DNA of 64,000 nt, from the NCBI GenBank assembly GCA_009929775.1, contig RZZS01000002.1, forward strand, positions 36,312 through 100,311. Direction: 5' to 3'. The notes under the pieces are model-generated. The model was given only the letters and a program-made list of their open reading frames with translations, did not search any database and was not told the origin of the DNA. Position 1 is the first letter of the stretch; each line of letters begins with the position of its first letter. The stretch comes from Alphaproteobacteria bacterium (GTDB lineage Bacteria > Pseudomonadota > Alphaproteobacteria > Micavibrionales > Micavibrionaceae). Shown here piece by piece: positions 17,140 through 27,321 of this stretch. The translations under genes were made by a program, and so were the position numbers.

Positions 17140-20034
17140 GTGTACAGCATTAGTGCAAAGAAAGTAGCAGGTTATGTACTCCTGCCCGGGATTGTTCCGC
17201 GGCTGAGGGCGTTCAGCACCAGCGGGTTCGGCTATCTCGCGTTCCTTATCGCATCCCTTTACGTTATGGTCCGGATTCTTCCAGTCAGCCATCCCTACAA
17301 CAATCCGCAGAACATGGGGAAATTCGGCATTCGGCACGTCATTGCCGAAGCGGCCAATCACATTACCTTCAACCGCAAGAACGCGGACCAGATTTTCATT
17401 TTCTTTGTATCGATTGCGGCGTTCCTGCTTCTGGCCGCGCAAATCGCTGTCCTGCTCTTCGGGCTTTTCTTCCAGACGGCGACGGCCGGAGGCATTCCCT
17501 ATGCCGGACTTTTCGAAACGCCCGATCCGGAAAACGATATCGCGTTCCTCCTGCTCGATCAGGTTTTTGGCGTTCCTCAGTTTTTCTGCAATACGTCCGG
17601 TACCTGCACGTCGATCCAGGGCGAATTGCCGTGGCCGTTCCACAGCGCACTGCACACGATGTTCGAGTTTTACTCGCTGGCGATCCTGCTTTTTGCTGTC
17701 ATCATTTTCCTCTACTATGTTCTCGTCGTCGTCGCCGAAACGGCCATGACGGGGACGCCCTTCGGGCGCCGGTTCAATCACATCTGGGCTCCGCTTCGTC
17801 TGGTTATCGCGGTCGGCGCTCTCGTCCCGCTCAATTACGGCCTGAATTCCGGCCAGTACATCGCGCTGGCCGCCGCAAAATACGGGTCGAGCGTCGCCAC
17901 AAACGGCTGGCTGACCTATAACCGCACCGTTCAGGCCTCGATGGGCGGCAATTACAATCCGATCGGCGAGCGTCCAAACGGCGAATCTCTCGCTGCCTAT
18001 CCGAACGCTCCGGATATCCAGCCCCTCGTCTCGTTCATGACGGTGGTGGTAACGTGCCGCCGGGCCTATGAAGAAAACGCGAACCTGCAGACTGGCGAGA
18101 CCATTGAGATAGAACCGTATCTCGTCAAGCACGAAAATAATGCTGAGCGGCAACTGGTAGGCGCGGGGACTGATTTCCTTGACGCTCTGGCTTTCTACAA
18201 TAACGGCGATGTCGTCATCCGGTTCGGCGAACACGACGACCTGGAGCATCTGGAGGAAAAGGGCCACGTGGAGCCCTATTGCGGCGAACTCCTGTTTCAC
18301 ACAACGGAGATCAACCAGCAGGAAGGCTCCTTCGAAATGCAGGAAGCCTACTGGGACATGGTTCTCGATCTCTGGGATGACGACCAGATCAACGAAATTG
18401 CCAGGGGCTTTACCTGGGCCCACGACATTCGCCAGGAAGATACGAACGGTTGCGATGCCAATATCAACCCCGGTGAAAATCCGTCCTGTGCAGACCCCAC
18501 CGACGGTACCTTCAAGCCGCCGCTCTCGGAGTCTCGTCAGGAGCTCATCAACTGGTATCAAGCGCTGACCGAATTCGAGCTGGAATTCGCCTGGGAACAG
18601 ATGCGCGCCAGCGACATTTTCGAAATGAGCGACGATATTATCGAGCGGGGCTGGGGCGGCGCAGGTATCTGGTACAACAAGATCGCGCAGATGAACGGTT
18701 CGTGGATTGCCGCGGTCCATATGCTTCCTTCGCCGAGCAAGCTCCCGATCGTGATGGAGAAGGTCCGGGACTCCGCGGCTGCGCATGACGGGGAGGCGAC
18801 GGGAGCCGACGTTTACAGGCCGCGCCAGTCCAACGAAACGCCTTTCCAGCCGGACGGCGCCCAGTACCATATCGCCAAGACGCTGTATGAAGTTACGAAA
18901 TGGTTCATGGACGACGATCCGAACCAGGCTTCGCTTGAGATAACCGACGATCCGAACATCATTTTCAAGACGATGAACGTCCTGTTCGGTACCTACAGTC
19001 TGTTCAATATCCGCAACGAGCAAAACGAATTTATCCATCCGCTTGCCCAGCTTGTCGGGATCGGAAAAGGGCTTGTCGACAGCGCGATTCGCAACCTTGC
19101 TTTCTCTGTCCTGTTCGCCGTGGGCGAAGGTGCTGCCGGATCGCTGGGTTATACCGGGTTCGGCGCTGTCTTTCAGGCGCTCAGCGGCATGATGCTTTCG
19201 ATTACGATGATCGGTATGGTCGCCGGGTTTATTCTCTATTACATTCTGCCTTTCCTGCCGTTCATGTACTTTTACTTTGCTGTGGCGGGCTGGGTTAAGA
19301 GCGTTTTCGAGGCCATGGTCGGCGTTCCGCTCTGGGCGCTTGCGCATCTGCGGATTGACGGGAACGGGTTCCCGGGCGATCAGGCCGCGAATGGCTACTT
19401 CCTGATTCTCGAGATATTTATCCGGCCGATCCTGTGCGTTTTCGGACTTCTGGCGGGGATCGCCATCTTTGCCGCGCAGGCCCGCGTTCTTCACGATGTC
19501 TTCAGTCTCGTAATCGATAACCTCACCGGCTTTGACGACCGGTCCTACAATGTCGAGGGCCAGCTTGCCACCGACCGCACCGACCTTGGCGACGAAATTG
19601 ACAACCTCATCGGTCTCAACACCTTCAAGCGGGATGTCGTGGACGAGTTTTTCTTTACGATCCTCTACACCATTGTCCTATGGATGATGGCGACGGCGTC
19701 CTTCAAGCTTATCGACGCTATTCCGAACAGCATTCTGCGCTGGATTGGTTCGGGTGTTTCGTCGTTCGGCGACAACCGGGACGACCCGACTGACGGTCTC
19801 GTTCGCTACGCGGCCATCGGCGGCGCGACGATCGGTAGCCAGGTCGCCGGCGGTCTGCAGCAAATGGGCAAGACGATGGGCATGGTCGGGGGCGCCGGTC
19901 TCAAGGGCCTCGGCCTTGGCAAGACGGGCGGAGGGACCGTGACGTCGCCGAATCCACCCGGTCAGGGGGCAAGGACAGTGACCGACCAATCGGGCAGGAT
20001 AACGGCTACAATAAACAATCCCAGGGGAGACTAG
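17140..20034 (+). CDS. DotA/TraY-family polytopic membrane protein, paralogue 1 (GTG start)
   Basis: ENDIAFLLLDQVFGVP...GTPFGRRFNHIWAPLRLVIAVGALVPLNYGLNSGQYIALAAAKYGSSVATNGW...HPLAQLVGIGK...EAMVGVPLWALAHLRIDGNGFPGD; multiple TM helices. Confidence 0.8.
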   Translation: MYSISAKKVAGYVLLPGIVPRLRAFSTSGFGYLAFLIASLYVMVRILPVSHPYNNPQNMGKFGIRHVIAEAANHITFNRKNADQIFIFFVSIAAFLLLAAQIAVLLFGLFFQTATAGGIPYAGLFETPDPENDIAFLLLDQVFGVPQFFCNTSGTCTSIQGELPWPFHSALHTMFEFYSLAILLFAVIIFLYYVLVVVAETAMTGTPFGRRFNHIWAPLRLVIAVGALVPLNYGLNSGQYIALAAAKYGSSVATNGWLTYNRTVQASMGGNYNPIGERPNGESLAAYPNAPDIQPLVSFMTVVVTCRRAYEENANLQTGETIEIEPYLVKHENNAERQLVGAGTDFLDALAFYNNGDVVIRFGEHDDLEHLEEKGHVEPYCGELLFHTTEINQQEGSFEMQEAYWDMVLDLWDDDQINEIARGFTWAHDIRQEDTNGCDANINPGENPSCADPTDGTFKPPLSESRQELINWYQALTEFELEFAWEQMRASDIFEMSDDIIERGWGGAGIWYNKIAQMNGSWIAAVHMLPSPSKLPIVMEKVRDSAAAHDGEATGADVYRPRQSNETPFQPDGAQYHIAKTLYEVTKWFMDDDPNQASLEITDDPNIIFKTMNVLFGTYSLFNIRNEQNEFIHPLAQLVGIGKGLVDSAIRNLAFSVLFAVGEGAAGSLGYTGFGAVFQALSGMMLSITMIGMVAGFILYYILPFLPFMYFYFAVAGWVKSVFEAMVGVPLWALAHLRIDGNGFPGDQAANGYFLILEIFIRPILCVFGLLAGIAIFAAQARVLHDVFSLVIDNLTGFDDRSYNVEGQLATDRTDLGDEIDNLIGLNTFKRDVVDEFFFTILYTIVLWMMATASFKLIDAIPNSILRWIGSGVSSFGDNRDDPTDGLVRYAAIGGATIGSQVAGGLQQMGKTMGMVGGAGLKGLGLGKTGGGTVTSPNPPGQGARTVTDQSGRITATINNPRGD

Positions 20035-20065
20035 GCCGGGTTGAAAGCGGCATATAGGGAATGAA

Positions 20066-22726
20066 ATGAACATAACAGCGAAACGCATATTCAAATATAC
20101 GGTGATGCCGGGAGTGGTCCCGATGTTTCGCGATCTCGCGCAATCGGGGTTCTCGAATGTTGCCTTTTTGATGGCGCAAATACTGAATATGGCGAAGCTT
20201 CTTCCGGCCGGTCACCCGTATTTGCGCGCCGTCAATATGGGCCGGTTCGGCATCCGGCACGTCCTCGCGGAATCCGGGCGCAATCTGACCTTCGATCGGT
20301 CGCATATCGATCAGATTGTGATCTATTTCGCGATTCTGCTTGCCTTCGTCCTGCTGGTGGTTCAATGCGCGCTGCTGCTGCTTTCCCTTCTTGTACAGCC
20401 GGCTCTTGCCGCGATGCCCGCCAACTACGGTGAATTCTTCGTCACGGACAACCCGCTTTACGACATTGCATTTATTTTGCTGGACAGCGTCTTTGGCGTG
20501 CCGGACATGTTTGAGTCCTGTGTTGAGCAAATGGTCGCCTGCAACCACAATCCGCTTGACGGCAACCCTGGCATGGATGCTTCCGGCCCGGTATATACAT
20601 CGTTCCCGTCGGCATTCCATCTCGGTCTACAGCAGCTTTTCCGGCTTTACAGCATAACGCTGATGATTATTGCCGTGCTGATTTTCTGCTATTTCATCGT
20701 AACGATGATCGGGGAGACGGCGCAGGACGGTACGCCTTTCGGTCGCCGGTTCAACCATGTCTGGGCTCCTTTGCGCATGGTCGTGGCTCTTGGCCTTTTG
20801 GTCCCGATTGGAACCTTTGGTCTTAATTCCGGGCAGTACATTACCCTGTTTGCGGCCAAATGGGGTTCCGGTTTCGCGACCAACGCCTGGATTCTGTTCA
20901 ACGATACCCTGACCGGCACCTATCTCGGCGATCAGGAGGATCTTATTGCCCAGCCCAAAATCCCGGATCTGGATCAACTGATCAAGTTCATGCTTGTGGC
21001 GCAGACCTGTAGGCACGCCTATGCAAATGTTCACGAGGACATGGCCATAGGCCAGACCAACGAAATCCGACCCTACCTCGTCCGGGATCCCTTGATGGCT
21101 CCGATAGCACAGCTCTGGATTGGAACGACCTGGGATCAGGGCGTCAGGTGGAGTCAAAACCGAACGATGGTCGTTCATTGGGGTTACCAAAATCCGGAGG
21201 GGGCGCCCGGTGTCAAAGGCAACGTTGCTCCTCTCTGCGGTGCCTTGAATCTTCCGATGGTCGACATGGACGAGCCGGGCGCTGTCTACCTTCAGCGTTT
21301 TTATTACACCTTTCTACAAAATCTTTATCAAGCCTTTGATAACGATGGGCGAATCATCGCCAGACGTAATGCGGCCACTATCAATGACCCCCAGCAAGCT
21401 GCGGCGGAAACCGACCGTTACCAGCGCATTGAAATGTATTATGCGCAAATGCGCATTGCTCTCGAGAATGGTGTCGCTATACAGCGCGCCTCTGCTGAAG
21501 TGGAGGCCGATGCGCTCGAACTTTACGGCTGGGCAGGGGCTTCGATATGGTACAACAAGGTCGCCCAGATGAACGGGGCTGTGACAAATGCGGTCTTCAA
21601 CATTCCCCGCCCGAAATTATGGCCTCATGTGCTTGAGAAGGTGTTGAAGGAGAAGCAGCAGACCGACTCGTCCTTTACAGAGGCAACGAAATTTGATCGC
21701 CGACTCGGTGGTGACAAGGACACCGTTGATTTCTCCGAATTCGAGCACGACCTGTACGAAGCGACGAGCGACGCATATAAAATTCTTAAGGAAGACGGCG
21801 GCCGCTTGATGGACGAGCATTCGAGCACGACCGGTAACTGGCTGGTCGACATGATTAATTTTCTTCTGGGCACAGAAGGGCTGATGAATATCCGCGAAAA
21901 TGTGGACGTCCACCCGCTGGCGCAGCTCTCGGCCATAGGCAAGTCGCTTATCGAAAGCACGATCCGCAATCTGGCGCTTGCAACGGGTGCCGGTATCGTA
22001 ACCGTGGCGACCAGCTCGGGCGTGACCCAGGTCGCCAGCAGCCTTCTGGTCACGTTCGCGATGATCGGTCTTACGGCGGGGTTCGCCTTGCACTACGTCA
22101 TTCCGTTCCTGCCGTTCCTTTACTTCTTCTTTTCCGTCGGCGGTTGGATCAAGGGGATTTTTGAAGCGATGGTCGGCGTTCCGCTATGGGCGCTCGCGCA
22201 CATTCGCATCGATGGGCAGGGGCTTCCGGGGGATGCCGCCGTCAACGGGTACTTCCTGATTTTTGAAGTGTTCCTGCGGCCTATCCTCATGCTCTTCGGT
22301 CTTCTGGGCAGTATCCTGATTTTCGCGGCCGCCGTGCGCGTACTCAACGACATCTGGGACCTTGTGATCCATAACGTCGGTGGCTTCGACCTCGAGAATC
22401 AGGCCGATCCCGATCTCACGGATATTGAGTTCTATCGCAACGCGATCGATCAGTTCTTCTTCCTGATTATTTACACGATCATGGTCTACCTGCTCGGTAT
22501 TTCGAGCTTCAAGATGGTCTATCTCGTGCCGAACAACATCCTGCGCTGGATGGGCGCGAGCGTTGCGACCTTCGGCGACCAAAGCCAGGATCCGACCGAA
22601 GGTCTGATGCAAACCGTCGCGATCGGCGGCGGCAGTGTTTCCAGCCAGCTTTCCGGAGCAGCCAAACAGGGTGGTGCGGCAGCCCAGGGTCTGGCCGATA
22701 TGGCAACCGGTCGCAAGCCGACTTAA
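20066..22726 (+). CDS. DotA/TraY-family polytopic membrane protein, paralogue 2
   Basis: LYDIAFILLDSVFGVP...GTPFGRRFNHVWAPLRMVVALGLLVPIGTFGLNSGQYITLFAAKWGSGFATNAW...HPLAQLSAIGK...EAMVGVPLWALAHIRIDGQGLPGD. Confidence 0.8.
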   Translation: MNITAKRIFKYTVMPGVVPMFRDLAQSGFSNVAFLMAQILNMAKLLPAGHPYLRAVNMGRFGIRHVLAESGRNLTFDRSHIDQIVIYFAILLAFVLLVVQCALLLLSLLVQPALAAMPANYGEFFVTDNPLYDIAFILLDSVFGVPDMFESCVEQMVACNHNPLDGNPGMDASGPVYTSFPSAFHLGLQQLFRLYSITLMIIAVLIFCYFIVTMIGETAQDGTPFGRRFNHVWAPLRMVVALGLLVPIGTFGLNSGQYITLFAAKWGSGFATNAWILFNDTLTGTYLGDQEDLIAQPKIPDLDQLIKFMLVAQTCRHAYANVHEDMAIGQTNEIRPYLVRDPLMAPIAQLWIGTTWDQGVRWSQNRTMVVHWGYQNPEGAPGVKGNVAPLCGALNLPMVDMDEPGAVYLQRFYYTFLQNLYQAFDNDGRIIARRNAATINDPQQAAAETDRYQRIEMYYAQMRIALENGVAIQRASAEVEADALELYGWAGASIWYNKVAQMNGAVTNAVFNIPRPKLWPHVLEKVLKEKQQTDSSFTEATKFDRRLGGDKDTVDFSEFEHDLYEATSDAYKILKEDGGRLMDEHSSTTGNWLVDMINFLLGTEGLMNIRENVDVHPLAQLSAIGKSLIESTIRNLALATGAGIVTVATSSGVTQVASSLLVTFAMIGLTAGFALHYVIPFLPFLYFFFSVGGWIKGIFEAMVGVPLWALAHIRIDGQGLPGDAAVNGYFLIFEVFLRPILMLFGLLGSILIFAAAVRVLNDIWDLVIHNVGGFDLENQADPDLTDIEFYRNAIDQFFFLIIYTIMVYLLGISSFKMVYLVPNNILRWMGASVATFGDQSQDPTEGLMQTVAIGGGSVSSQLSGAAKQGGAAAQGLADMATGRKPT

Positions 22727-22735
22727 GGAATATGA

Positions 22736-25534
22736 ATGCAGGTCACGAAAGGGCAAATCGCACGCTACACGCTTCTCCCCGGAATTCTGCCTCGATTTTT
22801 CGAGATGTTCGGTCCGGGGCAGGGCCTTATTGCCTCCTGGATGGCGCTGATTTACGGTTCCGTCCGGCTTCTTCCCCCGGCGCACCCGTATCTTCGACCC
22901 TCCAGCCGCGGCAAGTTCGGCGTTCGCCATGTGATTGGCGAAGCGGGTCGGAACCTGATCTGGGACCTGAAGCATGTAGACCAGATTATCGTCTATTTTA
23001 CGTTGCTTGCCGGGTTTCTCATGCTTCTCTTGCAGTTCCTGTTCTTTGCCGGGGCACTCTTCATTCTTCCTGCCTTCGCGATCGAGAATTACATCGGGAT
23101 TGATATTCCGACGTCGCCGCTGGAAATTTTCGTGACGGACAACCCGCAGCAGGACATCGCTTTCATCCTTCTGGATCTTGTCTTCGGCGTCCCGGATTCG
23201 GGTGGCGGGGCATCCAGCTTTTTCGGTTCGTGCATCGGGACGGGAGGCACGGGTTGTACCGATACTCAAGGCAACGTTTTGCCCCATGACGGATCGGCGT
23301 TTCCGTTTCCTTTCCATGAAGCGCTTCGGGAAGTCTGGGCTCTTTACAGCTACGGACTGTTCCTCGTTGGCTGCCTGATCATTATTTATCTCGTCATTAC
23401 GACGGCGGGCGAAATGGCCGCGAGCGGTACGCCGTTCGGGCGCCGCTTTAACCGGGTCTGGGCGCCCATCCGGTTGATGTTTTTCTTTTTCCTGATCGTT
23501 CCGATCGTCCACAATCTGAACATTGCGCAAATGGCAACGCTGCACATCGCGAAGTTCGGGTCGAGCATGGCGACGAATGCGTGGATAGTTTTCAATGAGG
23601 CGCTGGTAACGGGGAACACGACTATCCTTTCGGGGAATACGGGCACTATGGGAGAACGATGGATTGTGGACCCCAACGTCCCCGAACCGGGAACGTCTTT
23701 CCAGTTTCTCCATACGGCCATGACCTGTAAGTATGCCGAACGCCTACTTCATAACCGGTATATCCAGCCGTATCTGGTTAAAGGCTCGCCAAATCCGGAA
23801 GCGCGATATTTTGCCAAGTACCCGGCAGATGATCACGTGACAGACGGAATAGAGCCGGCTGGAGCAACGCGTATAAATCTCGACGAGGCGCTAGCATTTT
23901 TCGACAATGGTGACATCGTCATTCGTTTCGGGGAATACAACCCGGATCTATACACAGATCATGCCGGCTATGTTTATCCTTGGTGCGGAGAACTTGTCCT
24001 GAGAAATCCGGGGCTCGCCTCTACGGACTATGGCGTTCCAGAAAAGACCGGAATCTGGATTGCGTTCATGGTCGGGTGGGATCTTCTTCAGCAAGTCTGG
24101 GCAACCGGAGGCCTTGCGCCTACCCTTCACGGTTCGGGATCCAATATTGCACGGAATTTCCTGTTGAGAGAAGGAAACGAGGTTTTGGCGTCGGATGATC
24201 TGCGCCAGATGATCGAGGTCTACAGGACGATCGCAAGCGGCTACATTGCCACTGCTGTAAGAAATCACAGAACAAGGCCAGAGTTCGTTGTGCCGGACGT
24301 CCTGATCGAAAAAGGATGGGCGGGGGCCGCAATATGGTACAGCCGGATCGCTCAGCTCAACGGCCAACTCATCGACGCGTCCAGTGCGGTGCCAGCTCCG
24401 AAGCTCTGGCCCTCGGCGCTTGAGCAGATCATGGAAGCGCGTCGCGCGAACAATATGAACAACACAGGCACGGATCGTTTCGACCCGAACCTTGCAGACG
24501 GGAAACGGGTCCAGTTCGAGCGGGAGGAAGAAGTCGATGTGGCACGGGCGGAACGGTTTACGCACAATCTGTGGCTGGATGAAGTGAGTGAGGTTATCGC
24601 GGACGGACGCCCAAGTCGGTCTCACACTGTCATCCATAACCCGCTCATCGACTCCATTAATGCCATTTTCGGCACGCAAGGCCTGTTCGATATGCGCGAA
24701 AATGCGGACGTCCATCCGCTGGCCCAGCTGACGGGGGCCGGGAAGATGCTTGTCGACAAGGCGTTTGTCGCTTTCGGCTTTTCGGCTGGCATGTCTCTGG
24801 GCGGAGGATTATGGGGAATCCTGAGTGGCAACCCGAGTCCGATGATTGCTTCCATGGCGTCCATTGCCAAGTATGTCGGGGTGGCGGGCCTGCTGTCCGG
24901 TATTATCCTGTATTACGTCGTGCCGTTCATGCCGTTCATCTATTTCTTCTTTGCCGTCATGGGCTGGGTCAAGGCGATTTTTGAGGCCATGGTCGGGGTG
25001 CCGCTCTGGGCGCTCGCGCACCTGCGAATTGACGGGGACGGTTTGCCGGGGCCCACGGGGATGAACGGCTATTTCCTGCTCTTTGAAATCTTTGTACGAC
25101 CGGTCCTGATCGTGTTCGGGCTGGTGGCGTCTGTATCGGTGCTTGGCGCGGTCGTTTCCGTTCTGAACGAGATTTTCGAGCTTGTTGTGGTTAACCTTAC
25201 AGGGAGGGACCCGAATGACGTTCAGGCCGACGATCCGACCCAGCTGGAGTTTTACCGCAACGCCGTCGACCAGTTTTTCTACACGATCATCTATGTCATC
25301 ATCGTTTATATGATGGCGCTCTCCTGCTTCAAGCTGATCGACCTCGTGCCGGGCAACATCATGCGCTGGCTCGGCGCAAGCATCGCGGTCTTCGGCGATG
25401 CCGAGAAGAACGCGGCCGGTCAGATCACCCGCCTGACCTCGATGGGAACGACGAGCGCGGGCATGCAGGTGAACGAAGGACTGAGCGGTCTCCAGCAAGG
25501 GGCCTTCATGGGCCACTTCTTCGGCGGGAAATGA
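22736..25534 (+). CDS. DotA/TraY-family polytopic membrane protein, paralogue 3
   Basis: QQDIAFILLDLVFGVP...GTPFGRRFNRVWAPIRLMFFFFLIVPIVHNLNIAQMATLHIAKFGSSMATNAW...HPLAQLTGAGK...EAMVGVPLWALAHLRIDGDGLPGP. Confidence 0.8.
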   Translation: MQVTKGQIARYTLLPGILPRFFEMFGPGQGLIASWMALIYGSVRLLPPAHPYLRPSSRGKFGVRHVIGEAGRNLIWDLKHVDQIIVYFTLLAGFLMLLLQFLFFAGALFILPAFAIENYIGIDIPTSPLEIFVTDNPQQDIAFILLDLVFGVPDSGGGASSFFGSCIGTGGTGCTDTQGNVLPHDGSAFPFPFHEALREVWALYSYGLFLVGCLIIIYLVITTAGEMAASGTPFGRRFNRVWAPIRLMFFFFLIVPIVHNLNIAQMATLHIAKFGSSMATNAWIVFNEALVTGNTTILSGNTGTMGERWIVDPNVPEPGTSFQFLHTAMTCKYAERLLHNRYIQPYLVKGSPNPEARYFAKYPADDHVTDGIEPAGATRINLDEALAFFDNGDIVIRFGEYNPDLYTDHAGYVYPWCGELVLRNPGLASTDYGVPEKTGIWIAFMVGWDLLQQVWATGGLAPTLHGSGSNIARNFLLREGNEVLASDDLRQMIEVYRTIASGYIATAVRNHRTRPEFVVPDVLIEKGWAGAAIWYSRIAQLNGQLIDASSAVPAPKLWPSALEQIMEARRANNMNNTGTDRFDPNLADGKRVQFEREEEVDVARAERFTHNLWLDEVSEVIADGRPSRSHTVIHNPLIDSINAIFGTQGLFDMRENADVHPLAQLTGAGKMLVDKAFVAFGFSAGMSLGGGLWGILSGNPSPMIASMASIAKYVGVAGLLSGIILYYVVPFMPFIYFFFAVMGWVKAIFEAMVGVPLWALAHLRIDGDGLPGPTGMNGYFLLFEIFVRPVLIVFGLVASVSVLGAVVSVLNEIFELVVVNLTGRDPNDVQADDPTQLEFYRNAVDQFFYTIIYVIIVYMMALSCFKLIDLVPGNIMRWLGASIAVFGDAEKNAAGQITRLTSMGTTSAGMQVNEGLSGLQQGAFMGHFFGGK

Positions 25535-25621
25535 TGCACGCCGATAAGGAAGAAAGGCTCTTCGACAGGGCGAATGGAATTGCGGCAATTCCAGGCCGGC
25601 TTTCGTGAACGAAATCCGTGC

Positions 25622-25725
25622 AAACGCCGTCTCCTTCGGGGACACAACAAGTTATTGTGTCCCCATTGCCCACGGCAATCGCTTGATCGCCGGTCCCACC
25701 CCCTTTTCAAGAGGTGGAGAGGTGT
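25622..25725 (-). repeat. Dispersed intergenic repeat, copy C (inverted), palindrome ggggacacaacaagttattgtgtcccc at 25638-25664
   Basis: Reverse complement shares CCCCTTTTCAAG-like/GGGACCGGC.ATCA.GCGATT.CCGTGGG and GGCGTTTGCAC with copy B; one mismatch in the palindrome. Confidence 0.7.
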
Positions 25726-25792
25726 GGCGGCTCCTTTCTCCGCTCATCCGGGGGCGTCGTCAATTCCAATGGAAACGTCGAAGAGCCGAAAG

Positions 25793-25820
25793 AAAAAGGC
25801 CGGGTTACCGGCCATTTTTC
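25793..25820 (-). terminator. Hairpin terminator at the 3' end of mlaC
   Basis: aaaaaggccgg-gtta-ccggccattttt, GC stem flanked by A/T runs on both sides; overlaps the mlaC stop. Confidence 0.65.
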
Positions 25821-26517
25821 ATTCGCCGGCCTGCGAGCGCAAATGCTCGAGCAGAACCTCGACCCGTCCGCCGCCTCGCTGGATGATCGAGGAAAAGTCC
25901 GAACGTTGCGTGATCGACATGCTGACGCCTTCGACGATGACGTCGACAATGCGGTAGCGTCCGTCCTTGTAGCGCACAAGCCAGTCGACCCGGACTTCCG
26001 GATCACCCTGCGGCACGATATGGGATGTGACGAGAACGTCGCGTTTTCCTTCGGGCCGGTAGCTGCGGACCTCAAAGTTCTGGCCTTCATAATCCTCGAA
26101 TCGACGGGAATAGACATTGACGATCATGTCGTTAAAGAGCTTCGAATACTCATCCCGCTGTTGCGGCGTAGCCACCCGCCAGTAGGTGCCCAAAGCGAAG
26201 CGTCCAACGGTATTCATGTCGAAACTGTCTTCGAGGAGCTTCCGGAATTCGGTCTTCCGCTCCTTCTGGCTCATTGAGGCGTCGGATAGAAAACCTATGG
26301 CGCGCTTTCCAAGGCTATCGATGAAGTTCCGTGCTCCAGCAGCTTCTTCGTTCGAAACTCCGGCTTCGCTTGAGACCGTTATTGCAAGGGATGAAGCCGG
26401 AACGGTTGCCCTTTCCGCAGCGACGAAGGCATCGGAATCTGTCACCGCAAAGAACGTAAGAAGGAGGGAAATCGCCGTGCCGCAGGCGAACTTTTTTCTG
26501 AATTTCATAAAACTCAC
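25819..26517 (-). CDS. mlaC: Phospholipid transport protein MlaC (Tol_Tol_Ttg2 family)
   Basis: Signal peptide; FRKLLEDSFDMNTVGRFALGTYWRVATPQQRDEYSKLFNDMIVNVYSRRFEDYEGQNFEV...YRIVDVIVEGVSMSITQRSDFSSII. Confidence 0.93.
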   Translation of the reverse strand: MSFMKFRKKFACGTAISLLLTFFAVTDSDAFVAAERATVPASSLAITVSSEAGVSNEEAAGARNFIDSLGKRAIGFLSDASMSQKERKTEFRKLLEDSFDMNTVGRFALGTYWRVATPQQRDEYSKLFNDMIVNVYSRRFEDYEGQNFEVRSYRPEGKRDVLVTSHIVPQGDPEVRVDWLVRYKDGRYRIVDVIVEGVSMSITQRSDFSSIIQRGGGRVEVLLEHLRSQAGE

Positions 26518-26574
26518 TTTCTAATACCGAACAATCGGGACAGTGATATCTGTGTCCTGTCCCGCAAATCAAGC

Positions 26575-27321
26575 CTATTCGAAATCGTCATAGTCCGGAA
26601 TTTCAGGGACGAAGGACTGATTGTCCGCCTGATCGCGCGTCAGCGATTCGCGGTGCTGGTAATGGGCACTGCGTAACGTTGCGTAATAATCGAGCGAATT
26701 TTCCCTCAGGTCCTCAAGCGTGTCCAGAAGCTCCGCACGCTTGTCGATGCCCGTCATGACGAGACGGCCGTAATACAGTTCCTCCTGTTCCGTGTTGAAC
26801 AGGTAAAGGCGAAGCGGGTCCGCGTAGGCGTCGATCGCCATGCCCGTATGATCCCGCAGGGAATTCGGACCCAGGACCGGAAGGACGACGTACGGACCGT
26901 GGGGAACGCCCCAGACCGCAAGGGTCTGGCCGAAATCCTCCTGTTCGTATTCAAGCCGGGCCGCGCTCGCGACGTCGACAAGACCGAGAACGCCGAACGT
27001 CACGTTGACGAGGCCGCGCGTGACGTCGCTCGCAAACCCCTCAATGTCGCCCTGAAGAAGCTGGTTCGCCGCGTTGACCGGTGTGCGCAGCGTCCGGAGC
27101 ACGTTCGTGACGCCTTTGCGGGCCGGTCTGGGTACGACCGCCACGTACCCTTCGGCGACCGGTTTGGCAACCGCTTTGTCGAGTACGTCGTTGAATTCAA
27201 AAACAGCCCGGTTTACCGGTTCGAACGGGTCGTTATATCCAGTTTGGGCCGTCGTCGCCGCGCAGGCAGAGAGCCCGAGACACAGCGTCCCGAGTGTCAG
27301 GTATCTCAGCGTGTCTCTCAT
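26575..27321 (-). CDS. mlaA: MlaA/VacJ family lipoprotein
   Basis: Lipobox LGLSACAAT; YNDPFEPVNRAVFEFND...GVPHGPYVVLPVLGPNSLRDHTGMAIDAYADP. Confidence 0.93.
   Translation of the reverse strand: MRDTLRYLTLGTLCLGLSACAATTAQTGYNDPFEPVNRAVFEFNDVLDKAVAKPVAEGYVAVVPRPARKGVTNVLRTLRTPVNAANQLLQGDIEGFASDVTRGLVNVTFGVLGLVDVASAARLEYEQEDFGQTLAVWGVPHGPYVVLPVLGPNSLRDHTGMAIDAYADPLRLYLFNTEQEELYYGRLVMTGIDKRAELLDTLEDLRENSLDYYATLRSAHYQHRESLTRDQADNQSFVPEIPDYDDFE

Noticed and set aside
17116-19494. 792-aa ORF on the minus strand antisense to DotA-like paralogue 1
   Set aside because: Arg/Asp/Val-rich composition typical of a shadow ORF opposite a GC-biased real gene; the plus strand carries the coherent family motifs
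22184-23713. 509-aa minus-strand ORF spanning the junction of DotA-like paralogues 2 and 3
   Set aside because: Overlaps two convincing plus-strand genes and shows no protein family signature
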